Below are positions 10,318 to 21,899 of a stretch of 64,000 nucleotides of DNA, piece by piece. The notes beneath the pieces were generated by a model, which did no database searches, was not told the origin of the DNA, and saw only the letters and a program-made list of their open reading frames with translations. The DNA comes from Phaseolus vulgaris (taxonomy: Eukaryota > Streptophyta > Magnoliopsida > Fabales > Fabaceae), in NCBI RefSeq assembly GCF_000499845.2, contig NC_023756.2:4521306-4585305 (forward strand). The letters are read 5' to 3'. The position numbers were made by a program, and so were the translations under genes. How positions within the stretch are numbered: the stretch's first letter is position 1; the number at the start of each line of letters is the position of its first letter.

Positions 10318-10675
10318 GTCGAGATTTTATTTTAGAAATAAAAATGAATATTTTTCAAACCCTAAGAGCCTGATTGTAATCTCTAATTACTTGCAGTTGA
10401 TGCAATGATTACAGCACATTAATTTTGATAACTATGATTGACTATCCTCACCCCTGGCAATGCCTCTTTTAGAATAAATTATTTTTATTCTCCATTTTCT
10501 TTTCCATAATAAAATTTTAATTTTTCAATTCTATTTTTCAAATTCATTTTTAGAACGTTAAACAACCTATTTTATTTTATTTTTCTAAAATGTATTTCTC
10601 AATTTCAAAATTAACTGAAAAATGTGCAGAAACAATTCAGGAATTTAAAAAATTGATAGATCCATGTTAGAATTG

Positions 10676-11001
10676 AGGCAATTTCTTCCGGTATCTCTAC
10701 ATTTTTCTTCTGCACCTCTAGATTCTTCAAATATACTGAAATTACCTTTTACAGTTTTCTGAAATAGAAAATCTAGAAGACAAAAAAAAAAATCATTCCA
10801 AAGACATCTTTTTTAGAACACATTTTTTTTTAATTTCTGGATTGATAAATCCAGAATTCATAAAAAATGTTACGGAAAAGATGTTCTGGAAATATTTTGA
10901 AAAGAAAAATCTGAAAGTTATTGTTTAAAGGGGGTAAAATAGTCTTCTCTGAAAATGATGTGTCTGGAAGAAATTTGTAGAGGTGAAGGAAGAAGTTGCC
11001 T
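10676..11001. mobile_element. MITE with terminal inverted repeats, 326 bp
   Basis: The left end AGGCAATTTCTTCCGG pairs with the complement of the right end (AGGCAACTTCTTCCTTC); similarity continues inward through CACCTCTA and TTTCTTC blocks. AGAATTG occurs immediately outside both ends (10669-10675 and 11002-11008), a 7-bp putative target duplication. No coding capacity. Superfamily is not certain. Confidence 0.65.
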
Positions 11002-11438
11002 AGAATTGATTGGGTTTAATAATCAAAAGCCCTAAAACTAAGTTCATCCTAAACAACCTAATGGGAGAGCCAATCAATGAGGCATTAAAGTCAAATACAC
11101 ATTATCTTGGTCACAAGTTCTGATTTTAATATCTTCAACCAGCATTCCTATTTTATGTTTTCTGTCAAAATCTACAACTTCAATCAACTTCAATTGAAAA
11201 GGGTAGAAAACAAACTCCAGAATTTACCTTTAGGTAATTTATTATTTCTCACAAACTTTTTCCATCTCCAATGGCATTATTCTTGTCAACATTCAATAAC
11301 AGTGCTTCACAGATGATACATAATATAATACAACAACCACAACACAAGTAACAACAGAAACCCTTAAACAAGGAGTTGATGTTCCACACGACAACCTTGG
11401 AATGAGAGATGAACCTGCAAAGATTGAAACACATGTTC

Positions 11439-11741
11439 TTAGCAGTTCCTGGTGTAATCAGCACAATTTTTGTTAGCGCCACCACCGTTTTGGGAGGGCA
11501 AGCAGCTACGATAGCCATTGCTCTGTGGACAATTTACAGCTTGGTTGTTGCTATTGCCTGTTTGGCCAGACACAGATTGGCTCACATCATAGAGCATTCT
11601 GGCCACATGTGAACCGAATAAGAACTCTGATTCCATGTCACTGCTGATGGAGTTTATCTCTTTCCATGGTGTTGCCATGCTCAGATGAAACTGGATGAGA
11701 GTGATGACCAACACAAGGTAGAAGAGACCCTTGTTCTTCAT
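11439..11741 (-). CDS. RALF-like secreted cysteine-rich peptide precursor
   Basis: A single-exon 100-aa precursor. Residues 1-23 form a signal peptide (KNKGLFYLVLVITLIQFHL). A MESEFLFGSHVARML segment occupies the place of the MDSE...RRIL processing region of RALF precursors. The C-terminal peptide has four cysteines (NCPQSNGYRSC ... NCADYTRNC) with spacing 8-12-6; canonical RALF spacing, from memory, is about 9-12-5. Family members are apoplastic hormones that bind CrRLK1L receptors with LRE/LLG co-receptors and alkalinise the apoplast. The dibasic S1P site and the YISY motif are not present, so this is a divergent RALF-like peptide or another small cysteine-rich family. A TACAAAAAGCC stretch about 75 bases upstream may be the TATA element and is partly conserved at the paralogue. 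Confidence 0.72.
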   Translation of the reverse strand: MKNKGLFYLVLVITLIQFHLSMATPWKEINSISSDMESEFLFGSHVARMLYDVSQSVSGQTGNSNNQAVNCPQSNGYRSCLPSQNGGGANKNCADYTRNC

Positions 11742-12819
11742 TTTGTGGTTCTCTCTTCTTGCAAATTGTTTTCACTCAGACTAAAGGATTTGGTTCATTT
11801 CTGAAGGTTCTTGGCTTTTTGTACCAGTCTGTCTTACACTAAAATAATAAAGGAATATTCAACAAGTGGTTGAGAGAGACATAATTTATTCTTCCAATAG
11901 CATTTTTCAAATAAGAGGTTATTTATTTTCATTTTAGTATATTGAAATTATTCGATTTATATATATATTTGAAAGGATCAAATGAGGAAATTCAATGAAA
12001 CTTGCACCACATTAATAATTTTATTCAATCCAATAATTCAATTTTAACTATATATATGTTACCTTTATTATGTTTATTCAATTTTATTAAAACAATTAGC
12101 AGCAATAAAGTAATAATAACATATTGGTCATATTCTTATATATTTTAAGAAACATATATTCTATCAATTCTGATGTGAATAAATAACATATCAAATAAGT
12201 TTTTGTTATGAACTTTTGTAGACATGAAATTTAAATTCAACTTTGGGTTTTGAAAATTATTCTTAACCAAAAACTATTGAATGGTATATATTATCAACTT
12301 TAACATAAATATTGAAAAATAATTTTCTATTTTTAATTTATAGAATATATAATTATATTTACTAAAATAATTATAATTAGTATGAGTTTTGAGATTTTAG
12401 CTTTGAAAAATATACTGTTATCCACGTTTATAACATTCAAATTAAAAAAAAAATCCACTATAAAATAGTAGTTTTTCTTAACTTCAAAACTATTTATTAA
12501 GGAACATGGGAGTATAAATTATTTACTACTAAAGTTTAAGTATTTAAACAAATTTAGAAGCCAAAAGTAGAAAATATTAATAAAAACAGAAACCAAAATT
12601 TAGAACTTTTTTGGGAACTAAAAACAACATTAATTCTTTATTTTAATATTAAATAAAATACATCAATAATAAATAAAAAATGCTTGAGTGTCCTATATGT
12701 AAGCGACTGTAGTATAATTCACTTCAACAGGCACTAGTTTATTGGTGAGAATGTCCTTGTTATTAGTCAACATATCCAACCAAAACCTGTTGATTTAATT
12801 AGTTAATTATAGTTGGAAT
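11742..12819. other. AT-rich intergenic DNA
   Basis: Contains the upstream region of the RALF-like gene (to about 11900), then A/T-rich sequence with no coding frame or clear repeat that I can support. It ends at the target duplication (AAT, 12817-12819) of the CACTA element. Confidence 0.6.
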
Positions 12820-12839
12820 CACTACTAGATATATCATAA

Positions 12840-13330
12840 TTAGTAACATCAAAAAAATGTTACTAAATTAAGGAAAATGTTACTAATAAGATTTAGTAAC
12901 ATTTTATCAAATGTAGTGGATATGCTAGGTAACTAAAGACTTTTAGTAACATTTTTACATTTCAATAGATACATTTATAAACATGTCACTAAATATTTTT
13001 AGTAACATTTATTTAATAAAAAGGTAACATTTTAAAAATGTTACTGAATCATTTTAGTAATGTTTATTTAATAAAAAGTAACACTATAAAAATGTTACTA
13101 CAAATCTTTAGCAAGCTTTTTTAATATAGAGGTGACATTTTAAAAATGTTACTAAATCATTTTAGTAATATTTTTTTTAAAAAAGTAACATTATAAAAAT
13201 GTTACTAATTATTGTTAGTAACTCTTTTTGATAAAAAAGTGACATTTTAAAAATGTTACTAAATCCTTTTAGTAATGTTTTTTAATAAAACAATAACATT
13301 ATAAAAATGTTACTAAAAGCTTTTAATAAT
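12840..13330. repeat. Subterminal repeat array of the CACTA element
   Basis: Roughly ten units of about 55-60 bases, each containing AAAATGTTACTAAATC and a partial complement TTTAGTAACATTT, in alternating orientation. Such arrays are the expected transposase-binding sites of CACTA elements. The opposite end (15825-15985) carries a shorter, diverged set. Confidence 0.85.
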
Positions 13331-14969
13331 TTACATCAACACTACACGTTTAAGAACAAGAAATCAGACAGATATGTTGTTTTTTTTATAAATAGACTAC
13401 TGAATTCGTAAAGGTTGACTTTACATTCATCAACTACCTTCTATATCTACACTACTACTCTTAAGATTTTTAAGTATTCCACATTCTTAAATAGTATTCC
13501 ACATTCTTAAATGCAACACCTTCAACCATCATTGTGCACCAGGGAACACACGGGAACACACGTCACTCAAATTCTACGGATACTAATAGATTCTCTCCCC
13601 ATGCATCTCTAAACCTCATTCATGCCTAACTACAAGTCACATACCTACTACCTGCACAAATAAATAAATAAAGCTTATGTCCCTATTTAACTATTTATTC
13701 TCTATGCTTATTTGTAGCTTCGTTGCTAACTTCATAGAAAGCACAAATATCATTTTCCAACTGAAAAAACAGAGATAAGATGGAAGGAAATTAAAGGGAC
13801 AGAAAATCTGTCATGCATTTCTGAATTTACATTTACCCCACATCAGGATTTGAGTTTTACAACATTTCTTCCCAGCATAAAAGAGAACATAACAAAATAA
13901 TGCCTCTCAAAATTCACATAACTCACAACCTTTCATTGATTTGATTTTGTTCCTCTGTCTTTGAATCCTACTGTTTTAATAGCAGACTACCCTCCCAATA
14001 AAAAAAAATTGAATAAAGCATTCAAACATTTTTTCTTGGAGCTACCTTTAAGAGGAAAACATGGGTATCAGACGCGTTTGCAGGTCCCCAATAACGTATT
14101 TGCTTGTGTTCTTGGAATAAGAGAGTCCAACACCAGCAGAAGAATCCAAGTATATGATGTTGGAAACCTGAAATTAATTCAGATGGATAAGCATATTTAC
14201 TATAAAGATTGTAAATTATTTGAGAAATAACTATTTAATCACCTCAATTAATTGAGAAATAAATGTCGTACTAATTTAATTAGATGGAAACTAATATAAA
14301 CATTGACTTGACCCAACCTTGGACCAGCTGTAAGGCTTGGTATGCAAAATGGGTAGATTCCCTTTTGATTTTGCCCTCAAACTTGAATGGTCTTGCATGC
14401 ACCCACATTTCACAATCACATGTATATAATCAACAAAAGTAAAAATGATATAATAGTATTGATTCAAGCTGAGTAAAAAGGACCTTCCAGAGAACAAAAA
14501 CATCCAACATTTTCCACTTATATGCACGTATTCGAAAAGGTGAAGTGAGAAATTAATACGTAACGCGTTATATTTATTATTCGAAAAATTTATGTACTCC
14601 CATGTGTAAAAGTAGGATAAAAAGAGTGTTTGGTTGTTGTCATCTTGCTTTACCACTAGAAAAACAACAATTTTCAAAATATGAATCTTTTGTGTGTGCA
14701 ATCAGAGATATGTTAAGCTCATAATGAGGGAATTTAATAATGTTTTCAGGACTATTATGAATTTCATGTTATTTGTGTTGAAATATGGTTATAAATATTG
14801 CACATTTACTGTACAATAAATATAGATTGATTGGATAATAAATGTAGACTTGTTTGTAATAAATCCCTAAAATGAAGAGATTGAGATTAAGAATTTATTT
14901 GGTATATTTGCTCTAGATTTAGAGTCTTTATGCCTGGAGATTTATTTCCTTTATTTTAAGAGATTTATT

Positions 14970-15255
14970 TCCTGGAACATCCAATGTTTGACTAATTCTA
15001 AATTCATGAAAATGTTGGGAAATCTTGTTAGAAATCATAAACCAAAAATTCTTTTTCTTGTTGCACCTATGGCTGTTTTTTCTGATGCTCACACTAGATT
15101 TTTTCAATCTTTTAATTTGAAGCTGATTGCTTTTAATGCTAACTCTGCCAAAGTCGCTAAGCTTTGGTGCCTTGGTAATGCTAATTTAAATATTGTTGTG
15201 TTACATTCCTCTAGAATCAATCACCATCGTTCAAACATTTTATCAAACACTTGTT
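14970..15255 (+). pseudogene. LINE (non-LTR) endonuclease fragment
   Basis: An 89-codon frame starting at 14988 contains MLGNLVRNHKPKILFLVAPM and then NLKLIAFNANSAKVAKLWC. This has the spacing of the N-terminal endonuclease of plant L1-type LINE ORF2 (helix, then K-P-x-I-L-F-L-x-E-P-like strand; the catalytic glutamate position is alanine here). Only the first ~90 residues are present. It was captured by or inserted in the CACTA element. Confidence 0.55.
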
Positions 15256-16013
15256 GAGCATTGCACAATATGTGTAACATGAGAAAGTGAAAACGTAAGA
15301 AAAGAAAACAAAGCAAAATATAGAATCAAAATAATGAAAGTGTTGTTAAAAATAAAAGGAAATAATGAAATTACCTCCATTGCTCTTCCTTCTCGGAGGT
15401 TTTATACAACTTCTTCTTGAGTTAGAGACAGAGAAGCACTTGAAACTCTGATCCCGTAACAGCAACTCAGAGGAAGAGAGAAGCTTCACTCCCACTCTCG
15501 AAAGCTATTGTGAAGCGGTGTCAAAGGAAACAGAGGAAGAGAAAGACGGAGACTAAGAGCAGCGGGAACAAGAGAGTGAAACGAGATTGAAAGAGGAACG
15601 AGACCGAGATTGAAAGAGAAAGAACGAGATTTAGAGAGTAATGAAAACGAGTACGAGAGACTGAGTTGGGTCTGAAAGAGTGAGAAAGGAAGTTCAGATG
15701 GAGAGTAAAAAATATAAATTTAAAAAAGTTAGTTTTATGAATTTACTTATTATATTTGAAAATTTGTAATGAGATTTAAAAAATATATTGGTTTAAATTT
15801 ACTTATTTGATATTTATCTATAAAATGTTACAATATATACAGTAACATTTATGTAAAAATTGTTACTGTAATAACTAAAATTTTATTTATTTTATTTACA
15901 GTGACATTTACGCAAATAACTGTTACTATAGGAATTAAAAATTATGTATAGTAACATTTTAAAGAATTGTTACTATGAAAACGTTACTATTGATAGAAAA
16001 TGGTGTAGTGAAT

Positions 16014-17640
16014 ATTAATTACTTAATTAAGTTGGTCACGGGTCTCTTGCATTAAATGAAAGTTGTGTAATACGTTCATAATAATATATAACATCTATTT
16101 ATTTTTGTTTTTTTGTTGTTATTTTTCTTTGACTCATAAATTATATCAACCCACATTATTGAACATTGTCAACAAATTTTGCACTATATTACCTATTTGG
16201 TGTTTCGGAGTCTATAAAGATGCTAAATTAGTTCATTTAACTGACTAAAAAAAAATCTTTTATATTATTTTTTTATAGTAAGTAAAATTAAGTTGTACAC
16301 CACTAAGAGAAGTGATTTGATATTTAAAACTTGAAATATTAATAGTTTGTAGAAAATGTTTCTTAAATAAATTAATTTAGAAGAATTAAGTTCAAATAGT
16401 ATCTATAATACAATAAAGTAAGAGATAAGAAAAATAAAGGTTTTTTTTTTGTTTCGGCAAGAAAGATAAAGATGACATAAGAGTTTTAAGAATAGTTCAA
16501 ATCTTCTTTATTCTACACTCACTTACAATCACCTTAACTTGAAGAAGATGAGTTTCACTATTTTAATAATATAATATTGCAATTGCACTTCACATGTCAC
16601 ATAAGTTACTCTATATGAACTATACAAATCTTGGAAACCTATCAAGAAATACAAATTAATATAGAGACCTATTGCACAAAAGAACACCAAACTAAATATA
16701 GAAAGAATCATGTAAAACTTTGGAAATATATTATTGCTTTGACAAATATTCCAAATCATTATGTTCGTAAAACATTTTAAAAGAACTTTGATATTTTTAT
16801 CAAGACTCATATGCACATGATGCAATGATGCAAAATCTAATTTAAACATTTAAATGGAAGGTTGTTCCTCTAAAAGTAATTTTCAAACAAGACTTCTTTT
16901 AATCAAAATGATTACATCCAACAAATGTAGTATGTAGGTGTGTGCGTGTGCGTGTGCGTGTGTGCGTATGTATGTATGCATGTGTGTGTATGTGTGCGTG
17001 CATGCACGTGTGTATGAGTGCGTGTGTTGCAAATATTTTTATAATAAATTTGGAATAATACATCAAACAACATGCATTGAAACTTCTCAATAGAATCCTA
17101 TTATTGAGAGAAAACATCAACATATTTTGAATGTTACACGTTGCATCATCTTTCAAACCAATCTCCCAAAAATTTTATGGTCTTATGTTATATCTTATGG
17201 AGTTTATCTTATAAATAAACTCCTTTCCCCTATTATCAATAAGAAGAGCCCATTTAAAATGTTGTAGAATCAAAAATAAAATCTTCTTTTGAGTTAAGAG
17301 TTTTAAAATGTCCTAATAAGAATAAATTTGAACCAAGAGCTTGTAGATGTTACTTCTTTGGTTTTAAAACTAGAACAAAGAAACAGAGTTGGTGTAATCC
17401 TAGCTTGCATTTCTGAGTCTTTGGTTTTGTATTTTGGGGTGCAGAATTTGGTGGGATTGGATAGCTATAATGAGTGAAAGTAATTGTAAAGTTGATAAGT
17501 GCCTAATTTCAGTAATATTTTATATTAAAATATAGGCACTTATGAGTATTAATTGCTAAAATACATATAAAATAATCTCTAATTTATGAAATATTACCTT
17601 TTTAAACTTTTTTTTTATCTTTATTTGAATAAGAGCATTT
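16014..17640. other. AT-rich intergenic DNA with a TG/CG microsatellite
   Basis: No supportable gene. A short-tandem array of TG with interspersed CG and TA (GTGTGTGCGTGTGCG...) spans about 16936-17033. An open frame on the minus strand across it is only translated repeat. Confidence 0.7.
16936..17033. repeat. Compound (TG)n microsatellite
   Basis: About 98 bases of GTGTGCGTGTGCG-type dinucleotide repeat grading into GTATGTATGCATG and back to TG. Likely length-polymorphic. Confidence 0.9.
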
Positions 17641-18303
17641 TATTCTCAAAGTTGGTGTTAATTTCAGGCTTTTAGGGAAGAATGGAGATGACTGAGCTAA
17701 AGAGGAATATTATAAGCTAAAAGGAAAAAGCTAGAAGGCCCAGAAACGCACAAAAAAATCCAACTTAGCAGCAGGAGTTCTTGCTCAAGTGAGCCCATTC
17801 TCGCTTAAGCGAGAATGCTCCAGTGGTGTTATAAAAAATTGATACCTTTCTCGCTTGAACGAGCTATATCTCGCTCAAGAGAGAATGCGTCAGGAACATT
17901 GAGCCAATTTTATGTTTTTATCATTATGCCCATTAGTGCGACGTAGGAAGTCACCTAACCCTAGTAAATTATGTTAAATAGAGGGCTAGAGGCTCAACCC
18001 TAGTGTGTCAGATTGATAGGAAAACACCATTGAGTGACTTGTAACTCAATTGGGAGAATAGAAGGTACTAAAAGATGCGTGGCTAATTCTACCCTTTGGG
18101 ATTGAGAGTAATTTGTTCAAACTCTTATGTATTAAGGTGATATTTAAATATGATGATATAATATTTTGTTCTTGATTGATTACTGATCTTGTTGTTTTTT
18201 TTCTCACTCTTGATCTAGAATATTAAATCTGACTGAAAAGTATTTTTAGGGTTCTGACCTAAACAACAATACTTAACATATTTGAGTGCTAGAAATAGAC
18301 TTG
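17640..18303. repeat. Gypsy-type LTR-like segment, left part
   Basis: The stretch carries repeated CTCGCTTAAGCGAGAAT / CTCGCTTGAACGAG / CTCGCTCAAGAGAG motifs at 17790-17890, a style I associate with legume Ty3/gypsy LTRs. It continues on the other side of the 716-bp CACTA insertion (19020-19440). There is no coding sequence. The assignment is by recognition and the ends are unknown. Confidence 0.4.
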
Positions 18304-19019
18304 CACTAGCACAGAAATGCTAATCAAATGCGGCTATTTTACATTTACAAATGCGGCTATAGAGCCGCATTTGATCAGCACGCAGTTGTAAATCAGAGAA
18401 ATACAAATGCGGTTATTTGAAATAGCCGCATTTGTATATTCTTCTGAATGAGCTGGGGTTTTAAGGGCACGTTGTTGGTGAAGAGTGGAAGGGGAGAAGA
18501 GGAAACACGGCAGCGGCGGCGAGTGCGGCGAGTGCGGCGACGGAAGCAGTGGCGGAGCGGCGAGAGCGAAATGCGACAGCGACGGAAGCAATGGAACCTT
18601 CAAAATGCAGAGCGAAACCCATTAAAAATGAAAGTAATATGGAAAGCGAAAGCCATTGGAGTTCAATGCAGTTGTTAGGGGCAATGGAAACAAGAGAATG
18701 AGGGGCAATGCAGTTACGTACCTTCGAAAATGTAGAACTTCGCAACCAGAGAAAACGAAGAACAGATTTGAGCGCAAACAGAGAATGAACGAAACTGTTG
18801 AGCGCGTAAAATTTTTAGGGTAAAAACCATTTACAAATGCAGCTAAACGTAAAAACCGCATTTGTAAATCAAGCTTTTTGATTTACAAATGCGGCTATTT
18901 GAATAACCGCATTTGTAAATCAAAATCATTTCAAAAATGCCATCGCGTTTTTTACGAATGCGTTTAAACGCTGAACCGCATTAAATAAAGAGCGCTCTTT
19001 TCTTATTTTTGTACTAGTG
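18304..19019. mobile_element. Small CACTA element, 716 bp
   Basis: Left end CACTAGCACAGAAATGC, right end GCTCTTTTCTTATTTTTGTACTAGTG; TTG flanks both sides (18301-18303 and 19020-19022). Subterminal arrays of ACAAATGCGGCTATTTGAA and its complement AGCCGCATTTGTA sit at 18330-18440 and 18825-18990 and could form hairpins. The core (18460-18600) is strikingly GC-rich with GCGGCGAGTGCGGC repeats, unlike its surroundings. No transposase. Confidence 0.87.
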
Positions 19020-19440
19020 TTGAAATGTTAATTTCTATTAACGTTTGAGCGAGACTCTAAGTTGTTTTTATAAGTATGCGAGAGATCGATATTTAGAAAA
19101 CATTCTTAATAATTTTATATGTGAGAAATCTATATAAATGAATTTTATACGGGCATCAATTTCAATCAAAGAGCTTAATATTAACATGTTAATAAAAATA
19201 CATGAGAGTGAGAGAGAGGAAACCTAATCCCTATTTTTTCAACTTGAAGCAACCAATTCTTTGTTGTTTTCTTATTGATCGTCGCCAACACAACCACTTT
19301 CAACACACTTTTTATTGTTCTGTTTTATATTTAGAGAGTATTGTACTTGATAATTCAATTATTACTTGTGGGATCGATATCTGTCCTTAGGGACAAATTA
19401 TAACTTCTAACAACGCGGCGCACTTGCCGTAAAAAGTCAT
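19020..19440. repeat. Gypsy-type LTR/leader-like segment, right part
   Basis: Continues the retroelement interrupted by the CACTA insertion: GTTTGAGCGAGACTCTAAG at 19044 and, near its end, TTGTGGGATCGATATCTGTCC and GCGGCGCACTTGCCG, a type of sequence found near the LTR/leader junction of plant gypsy elements. No frame. Confidence 0.35.
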
Positions 19441-20225
19441 TAGAAGTATTGGTATATGGAGAATGATAATGAAGCTTAAGAGAGGTTAGGCAAACTCCTA
19501 AGAGGTTCCTTGCTAAAACACTTAGAAATAAGACTAGCAAAGAGTGAGCTAAGAGACTAGTTGAGGCTGAAATTTTGGTAGCAATTCAATAGTCTATTCA
19601 AAGCTAAATTACAAGGAGGCTAATAGTTCTATGGACAGCCAAGGTGCAAGCTTTAACCCTAAAAACTCTCCACTCATAGAAGGACAAGTGACTCACTCTA
19701 ATTGGAGCAAATCCTCTCAAGTTAGAGGTTGACAAGTGTCCTCCTCTAATTGGAGAGAATAATTTCTAGTCCCATGAAGATAAATGTTCTTTTGGCATTG
19801 GTGGGAATCCTCTCCATTAAGGAGATGACATGTGGACCTTCATGTCTTCCTTGCCACCCCATGCTTTCTATTTGCACTTTAGTAATTTATTTGTACACCT
19901 TAGATGGTCTAGAGTTGTATTGGGTCCAAGGAGGCACAATTGTAACTCTAGATAGACTCTTTCTTTTTCTATTTACATCTTACTCTAATTGGCCCAATCT
20001 GTGGCCCATGAAAATTGGCTCAAAACATGGCTCAAGACAATGACCCAAATACAAGTCCAAAATAAAGCCTATACTACTTTGTACAATGTTTATAAAACTA
20101 GCTAAAATTGGAAGAACAAACAACAATTAATTCTCTCTGAGATTGGAGTCTTCTAAGATCCTTTTCCTATTTCCGATCTTCTTAGTCGAATGATTCGAGA
20201 CTGGATGGGTTTTCATCAGGAGTAC
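19441..20225. other. Retroelement-like non-coding DNA
   Basis: Moderate GC sequence with internal near-repeats such as CTCTAATTGGAG at 19697 and 19745 and GACAAGTG at 19684 and 19731. It looks like LTR or leader sequence of an unidentified element. No gene visible. Confidence 0.35.
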
Positions 20226-20600
20226 CATGTCTTGCTCTTCATCCAAAACAGAGCATCATGCTCTTGCCATCATTGCATGTAAATTACAGAGGTTGACCTA
20301 TCTCTTTAATAATATGTATATAACTCCTTATTCCATAGCTAGTTTATATAGTGACAATCAAGTTCTGAGACATATCATAGAAAATTCCAACTTCCATAAA
20401 CATAGGAAATATATTGACATTGATTATCATGTTGTGCGAGAAAAACTCCAATATCATTTATTTCACTTTCAACATATCTATTCAGTAAGGCACTTGATTG
20501 AGGAATTCATAGTTAAGAAAATTATTTCTAAGCTGAAGATGTTGAATATTTATTCTTCAGCTTGAAGAGGGTCTTGTGTTTTGTAATTTTTCATTATGGA
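20220..20600 (+). pseudogene. Copia RNase H and pol C-terminus remnant
   Basis: A 112-codon frame from 20227 contains SSSKTEHHALAIIACKLQRL, then SLYSDNQV and HKHRKYIDIDYHVVREKLQ and ends SKLKMLNIYSSA. These match the RNase H A-E-x-E-Y-x-A-L, D-N-x-S-A and H-x-R-T-K-H-I-x-I-D-x-H-x-V-R-E signatures of plant copia elements in order. Immediately downstream AGCTTGAAGAGGG may be the polypurine tract. The upstream part of pol is missing. Confidence 0.7.
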
Positions 20601-21699
20601 CATGAGCCTTAAATTTACATATTTGCTTGTGTAAAAATAAAAGTCATCATATTGTTAATTTCGTGGTCTCTTTTGCGACTTTTCAACAACCACCTTTCTC
20701 TTCTATGTTTCATGACAAAATCCAAGTGTAAATAATACACATTATAAATGTGATGGAAGGAGGAGAGGTGTTTGGATCTAATACGGGTCATTTCTTCAAC
20801 GAAGAGGTTATTTATAATATTTAGGTTTGCTTCTTGTATTTATGACAATGATGTCAAAGGTTCTTTCTAGGTAATATTAGTTTCTATAGTTTTATGTTTA
20901 GTAGTTTAACCTTTTTAATATAATCTTAAGTTATGATGTATAGGTGACTTTCTATTCATTGTTGAGTGGATCCATATTCATAATTTCATTTTTCACTCAA
21001 GAAACATATTCTAGTTCTTCTATAAATTATTAATTATAAATAATTTATCCTATATTAGTTTTATACTTTTTTTACCTTAATACTTCAATATTTTATAATT
21101 ATAAATATTAAATCATGAATATATATTAAAATCAAGAATATTATTACAAAATATTCTAACTAAAAGCTAAATGGTTAGAAGAAAATGAGAAGTAAAAATG
21201 TATACAATATTTACAAAAACAAAAATATGACAAGTTTAGTTTTCATAGCTTTTAGATATTTAAATGTTTTATTTGAAATTCCTCTTTCTTCCTTTTAGAT
21301 TTATTGGAAAATGGAATGTAAAACTTTGAAATTCTATTTTGTGGAAATATATAGTTTTCCAATTTAGTGGCCTCACTAATTCTAAGTCCTCTAATACAAT
21401 AATGTGTAAAATATAAGGATTGGTTATACATCGCTGTTTGAAGTAGAATTTGTTTACCAGCTATTTGGTGGCATCAAAATTAAAAAACTTTTTTTCACAC
21501 TGCAACTACAATTTTTAGTCAATAGTCACTGTTCTTGTTAGTTTTTTTTTTTGTTTTCCTTTCTGAGAGATTAATTTATCTATTGACTTTGGTTGGTGTT
21601 TCTTGAAAAGAATGCAAGAAAGCAAAGAAATATAAAATGTTTAGCTAAAGACAAAATCAGATTCAGAACTACCATGATTTTGAAAAGAAAAAAAACAAT
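20601..21699. other. AT-rich intergenic DNA, possibly copia 3' LTR
   Basis: The first few hundred bases after the copia remnant may be its LTR, but no second copy is present to prove it. The rest is AT-rich without a supported gene. Confidence 0.35.
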
Positions 21700-21785
21700 C
21701 ACTACAAGAAAAAATGGTTTTAACGAGGATTTATCCGTAAAATAAAAACCCAAGCACCCACAATTAATATTGCAAAGAAAGCGCA

Positions 21786-21855
21786 TCAGCGCGGATTCGA
21801 ACCCAAGTCCTTCCAGAAATTAGGAAAAGGTTAACCACTGGACCAGAGAAGTTCT
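21786..21855 (-). other. tRNA-like (Pol III A/B box) segment in the CACTA element
   Basis: On the minus strand TGGTCCAGTGGTTAACC resembles a tRNA D-arm/A box and GGGTTCGAATCC is a perfect T-arm/B box; they are about 35 bases apart, as in an intron-less tRNA gene. The segment does not give a clean acceptor stem, so it is a tRNA relic or a tRNA-derived piece, not a functional tRNA. A worn version lies in the related element near 8145-8195. Confidence 0.55.
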
Positions 21856-21899
21856 TTAATCATTTTTATTTTACTTATAATTATTAACATAATTTATAC

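Larger units (their letters stand above)
12820..16010. mobile_element. Non-autonomous CACTA transposon, 3.19 kb
   Basis: The left end is CACTACTAGA and the right end is GGTGTAGTG (complement CACTACACC). AAT flanks both ends (12817-12819 and 16011-16013), giving the 3-bp duplication typical of the superfamily. Both ends carry many copies of a subterminal motif: AAAATGTTACTAAAT and its complement at 12840-13330, and AGTAACATTTATG / TTGTTACTGTAATA at 15825-15985. No transposase frame is visible. The interior holds a LINE endonuclease fragment (14970-15255) and unclassified sequence including an 89-codon open frame at 13961-14230. Confidence 0.85.

Noticed and set aside
14291..14701. 136-codon minus-strand frame inside the CACTA element
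   Set aside because: No recognisable domain; composition fits random AT-rich sequence.
16899..17156. 85-codon His/Thr-rich frame
   Set aside because: It arises from reading through the TG/CG microsatellite.
21786..21855. Functional tRNA gene
   Set aside because: A and B boxes are present but the acceptor stem and anticodon arm do not fold properly.
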